This document shows, one piece after another, positions 60,146 to 64,000 of a stretch of DNA of 64,000 nucleotides. How positions within the stretch are numbered: position 1 is the first letter of the stretch; every line of letters starts with the position of its first letter. The notes below the pieces were generated by a model, which made no database searches, was not told the origin of the DNA, and was given only the letters and a program-made list of their open reading frames with translations. Origin of the DNA: Amylostereum areolatum. Taxonomy: Eukaryota; Basidiomycota; Agaricomycetes; Russulales; Stereaceae. Both the position numbers and the translations under genes were made by a program. The stretch lies in contig SAXG01000026.1 of assembly GCA_012932865.1 (NCBI GenBank), positions 586,125 through 650,124 of the forward strand. Reading direction: 5' to 3'.

Positions 60146-63100
60146 ATGGCTCAAGTCGAGGATTATCTCGGGGTGCTCAAAGCCTCGTACGACTACGCCC
60201 CCCAGTCCGACGATGAAATACAGATCTCGGAGGATCAGATCCTGCTCCTCATCGAGAAGACCGACGACGAGTACGTGGGCGCCCTTTCTCCGTCCCCGGG
60301 TGCGCGCTGACGGCGAGCCAGCTGGTGGAAGGTCAAAATAAAGGGAGACTCGCCGGACGAGGAGGGCGCGGTGGGGCTGGTGCCCTCGGCCTACGTCGAA
60401 CCGGTGCGTAAGCTCTATCACGGACTCGACGGGGAGCGACAGCGCTCATGGGCGGGCAGGCGGAGCACACGTCGGTGGTCAAGGCGCAATACGACTACGA
60501 TGCCAGCGCTCCTGGAGAGCTGTCCATCAAGGAGGACCAAACGTTGCTAGCGTTCGGAAAGGAGGAGGAGGGCTGGTTGCTCGTGCAGGTCGAGGGCGAT
60601 GGCAAGGCGGGGTACGTTCCCGCCAACTATGTCGAAGAGGTATCCGCCATCTTTTCCTCCTCACGTGCGTTCGGTGCTCATCGTTGCTTTCCAGAGCGGC
60701 GCCCCGTCGGCGTCCGCCGCGAGCCCGCCCGCTGCCACCGTCGCCCAAATCGTCATCCCTGATTCGGTCCGTGCTTTCCCCGCCACCCATCCCCGCCCTC
60801 CCGCCTTGTCCGTGCTGACCAACCCCGGCCCATAGCCACCGCGCCCCGCCCGCCCCATCAGCACCTACACCGACCCCGCCGACCTCGTCGCCTCGTCCAA
60901 GGCCAAGACCAGCGCCGGCGATCCCATCCAGACCTGGGCGATCGCCGAAGTGGACAAGAAGGGGAAGAAAAAGAAGGGCACGCTCGGCATAGGCAACGGC
61001 AACATCTTCTTCGCTAGCGAGTCCGACAAGGTGCGCGCAGTGCCCGTCTGCTCCCGCCCGCCCGCGGGCGACGTTCTCACCGTGGTCTTTGTTCGCAGAC
61101 CCCGGTGCAAAAATGGCAGACGGGCGATATCCAGTCGTTCAGGCAGGACAAGCCGAAGCACGTCCTTATCGACATCGGCGGGGCCGCGCCCATCAACCTT
61201 CACTTCAACGCCGGCTCAAAGGACACCGCCGAAGAGATCCTCATCAAGCTCGAGGCCTCCCGCGCCGTCGCCAGAGGCTCCACCGACCTTGAACCAGAGG
61301 CTTCCTCCAGCGCGCTCTCCCCATCCTCCCCCGACCGATCCGCCAGTCCCGGAAAGAAGGGCGTACACTTCGCCGCGACGGAGGCGATCATCCCCACGGC
61401 GGACGAAGAGGAGGACGTCGCGCCACCGGCGCATGCGAACGGGGATGCTCAGGACGGCGACGCCGCGGTCGCCCTGTACGACTTCGACGCGCAAGGCGAG
61501 GACGAGCTGACGGTGAAGGAAGGCGAGCCGCTGTGGATCGTGGAACAGGACTCGGAAGAGTGGTGGAAGTGCCGCAACGTCCATGGCCACGAGGGCGTCG
61601 TTCCCGCGTCCTACATCGAGGTACGGCTCTCTCACCCAGCATCTACGTCCTCGTGACAAGCATCGTCGTAGCCCACCGGTCCCTTGCGGCCCAAACCGGC
61701 CCCCGTGGCAGTCGAAGACGACGACGAAGACGACTCCGCCGCCCACGAGGCAGAAGAGCGGGCTGCAGCGGCGAAAGTTGCACAGGACGCTGCCGCCGCC
61801 GAGAAGCGCAGGAAAGAGAAACTGGAGCGCGAACAACGCGCGAAGGCGGCCGCGGCGGCTGCTGAGGCGGAAGCGGAGAAGAAGCGCAAGGAAAGAGAGG
61901 CGCGCGAGAGGGAGAAGAAGCAGCGAGGGAGGGAGGAGAGGGCGAAGGAGGAGGCCGCGGCCCATACGTGCGTTCGCCCAACCCCCTCAGGCTTGCCCCG
62001 CTCACGCGTCCGCTCAGATCCGGGAAGCAGAAGGAGAGCCGCGCGTCGGTCGAAAAGCGTGAGTGGCGAGCGTTCGTCGTCGGGCCTGTCGCTGACCTTG
62101 ACAATACAGGCGGACCTCCCCCGGCAGAGATGACGCGGGTCTGGCACGACCGCAGCGGCCAATTCCGCGTCGAGGCCGCCTTCCTCGGGTACAAGAACGG
62201 CATGATCAGACTACACAAGGTCAACGGCGTCGTGATCGAGGTCCCGTCCGAGAAGATGTCCGTGGAGGACATGCGCTACGTCGAGAAGATCACGGACCCC
62301 AGGAAAGCGTCCGGCGGGCCCAAGTCGCACACCACCGACGAAGACGACGAGCCGCTGGCCAGCCGGCGCGACTCGCTCAAAGCCTCCCCCGCCAAACCCC
62401 AACCTCAACCTCAACGCTCGCAGACGTCGCCCATGCCGCCCAAGGGCCCGAAGATCGACTGGTTCGAGTTCTTCCTCAACGCGGGCTGCGACCCTCGACG
62501 ACTGCACGCGGTACGCGTCCTCCTTCGAGCGCGACAAGATCGACGAGACGCTGCTGCCGGACATCACGGACGGCACCATGCGCTCTCTCGGCCTGCGCGA
62601 GGGCGACATCATCCGCGTCCAGAAGGCGATCGAGCTCCGCCATCCGAAGCCGGCCAAGGGCGGCGCGGACCAGAGTCGCAAGGACGAGGAGCTGCTGGAC
62701 GGGAAGGCGTCTCCGGGGGCACACAACCTGTTCACGACGCCCGGCGGCGGGCTCAAAAACACGCGTAGAGGTCGTCCGACGAAGAGCACGAGCGTGCCCG
62801 CTCTCGTCGACATCAACGCCATCTCGAACGCGTCGGAGCACATCCAACGCACCACCACCCCGCAAGCCTCCAGTCCCGGCGTCACGTCTCCCGTCCAAGC
62901 TCCCGCGCGAACGGGCTCGGCGTTGGCTGCCGCAAGCGGCTTCGACGACGACGCGTGGACGAACAGGCCGAGCTCGACGAAACCGATCACGCCTACGCCC
63001 ACGGCGCAACCACAACGAGCACCGTCCGCGCCTCCGGCTCCAGCCCCTCCTCCAGCACCGACTCCCCCCGCCGCTCCTGCCTCCGTCCCCCCGCCCGCGC

Positions 63101-64000
63101 CCCCCCGCCCCCAACCACGCCCCCAATCTCGCCAAGACGACGGAATCCGACATCTTCGACCAGCTCGCCCGCCTCAGCCAGCTCCGCGTGCAGAGCCCGG
63201 CCGTGACGCCCAAGCAAACGCCGCCCGCCACCGACACCGGTCCTCTCGCCGCCGCCCGCGGGCTACCACGCCGGTCTGGGCGTCGGCGCGTCCCCCTCTC
63301 CGCTCGGACAGCACCTCCAAGCGCAACAGACCGGGTTCCTGCCCCGCCCGCAATCGCAGGAACGCGCCCCGCGGCCCCTCTCGCGCCCGTGCCGAGCAAC
63401 CAGAGCCTGCTGCAGCCGCTCATCCCGACCCAGACGGGCTTCACGGCTTCGTCCCGACGCGCCCGACGTCGTTCCAGCCTCAGCAGCAGCCGCAACAGCA
63501 ACCTTCCTTCCTCGCCTCCCAGCCCACAGGCTTCCAGCCGCAAGGCTTCCCACCGCAAGGCTTCCAGAGCCAGGGCTTCCCGAGTCAAGGCTTCCAGCCC
63601 ACCTCGCCGTTCATCGCGCCCCAGCCCACGGGGTTCGCCAACACGGGTCCACTGGGACCGCAGCCAACCGGGTTCAACCCGAGTCCGCTCGCGCCCCAGC
63701 CGACGGGGTTCACCCTGGCGGCGGCTTCGGTGGCCAGTTCAACAACAACGGGTTCGGTCATTCGGCGTCCGCGCCCCCCGTGGCCCTCCCTTCCCCAGAA
63801 CAACTTCGGACAGCTGCAGCCACGTAAGCCACTTTCTGTTTTTTTTTTTTTCGATTGGTTTGGTTTGGTTTGGTTGGGGTGCGCGTGCTGACGTTCGCGA
63901 TGTAGAACCGACAGGGTTCAACCCTGGCTTCGCGCCGGGCACCGTCCCGTTCAACCCGCAACCGCCCGCCTGGCAAGGACACCACGCCGGCGAACATCTT
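60146..64000 (+). CDS. SLA1: SLA1, actin-patch endocytic adaptor (3' end outside the window)
   Basis: Exons 60146-60270, 60322-60403, 60460-60639, 60695-60766, 60836-61030, 61099-61620, 61672-61967, 62018-62058, 62110-63823 and 63906 onward keep phase. SH3-1 has ASYDYAPQSDDEIQISEDQ...DDDWWKVK; SH3-2 has AQYDYDASAPGELSIKEDQ; SH3-3 (about 61470-61620) has ALYDFDAQGEDELTVKEGE...EEWWKCRN. A charged coiled coil (61760-61960) and the SHD1 region (VWHDRSGQFRVEAAFLGYK) follow. The SAM-like SHD2 (KIDWFEFFLNAGCD...DKIDETLLPDITDG) and C-terminal QPTGF repeats, the Ark/Prk kinase target type, complete it. Sla1 links cargo, clathrin and the Arp2/3 activator Las17 at cortical actin patches (family knowledge). 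Single-base frameshifts near 62493, 63115, 63370 and 63450 lie in C/G runs and are probably sequence errors. Confidence 0.93.

Noticed and set aside
61216..63588. Long minus-strand ORFs (249, 263 and 370 codons) opposite SLA1
   Set aside because: They are antisense to SH3, SHD1 and SHD2 domains of a clear gene; high GC keeps them open.
1..64000. CRISPR arrays, bacterial operons or ribosome binding sites
   Set aside because: None is present; the introns, retroelements and gene families show a eukaryotic fungal genome.

Overview
The window looks like a repeat-rich piece of a basidiomycete (probably Agaricomycetes) nuclear genome. Genes are cut by many short (about 50-70 bp) GT...AG introns, there is a fungal SLA1 homologue and a DUF6535-type membrane protein, and the transposons are chromodomain Ty3/Gypsy elements plus Plavaka-like and Tnp2-like DNA transposases. 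There is no bacterial gene organisation. One assembly gap of 25 N sits at 15256-15280.

Layout. 1-3007: low-gene flank with a 1.67 kb inverted-repeat element (1072-2742). 3008-11037: Ty3/Gypsy family A copy A1 on the minus strand, flanked by the duplication GTGCT and carrying a solo LTR of family C (7784-8292). 11043-15998: broken Plavaka-type transposase (minus) and a convergent gene (plus). 15999-20460: a 5' piece of family A and an antisense 3' piece of family B, both so full of indels that they resemble uncorrected sequence. 20570-21772: host gene fragment (minus). 21773-28872: family B copy B1 (minus). 28926-30102: host gene fragment (plus). 30103-37617: family A copy A2 (plus), the best preserved element. 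37618-45502: 3' part of family C, with pol, then a 3.1 kb accessory module, then the LTR. 45503-47601: 3' part of family B copy B2. 48826-50316: multi-exon gene of unknown function. 50331-53704: Tnp2-like transposase with two in-frame stops. 55073-56912: GATA-like remnant. 57258-57558: small spliced gene. 58477-59690: DUF6535-like gene. 60146-64000: SLA1 (3' end outside the window).

How the parts work together. Families A and B share a plan: LTR, leader, a first ORF ending at a stop, Gag with a CCHC knuckle, Pol (protease, RT, RNase H, integrase, chromodomain) whose ORF runs into the 3' LTR. In both, 10-11 nt just after the 5' LTR are complementary to LTR sequence 34 nt downstream of the TATA box, which is what Tf1/sushi-type self-priming needs. 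Family C differs. After Pol comes a second purine tract, then a pair of long overlapping ORFs sharing one intron, a small basic protein and a single-pass membrane protein that ends inside the LTR. This module is the most unusual part of the window.

Target-site bookkeeping suggests C inserted into B2, A inserted into C, and an inversion between the oppositely oriented B copies. Many reading frames (B1 RT, SLA1 3' half, GATA-like gene, DUF6535 gene) carry single-base frameshifts, often in C or G runs, so part of the apparent decay may be sequencing error. Other copies carry C-to-T type stop codons, which look like real mutation.
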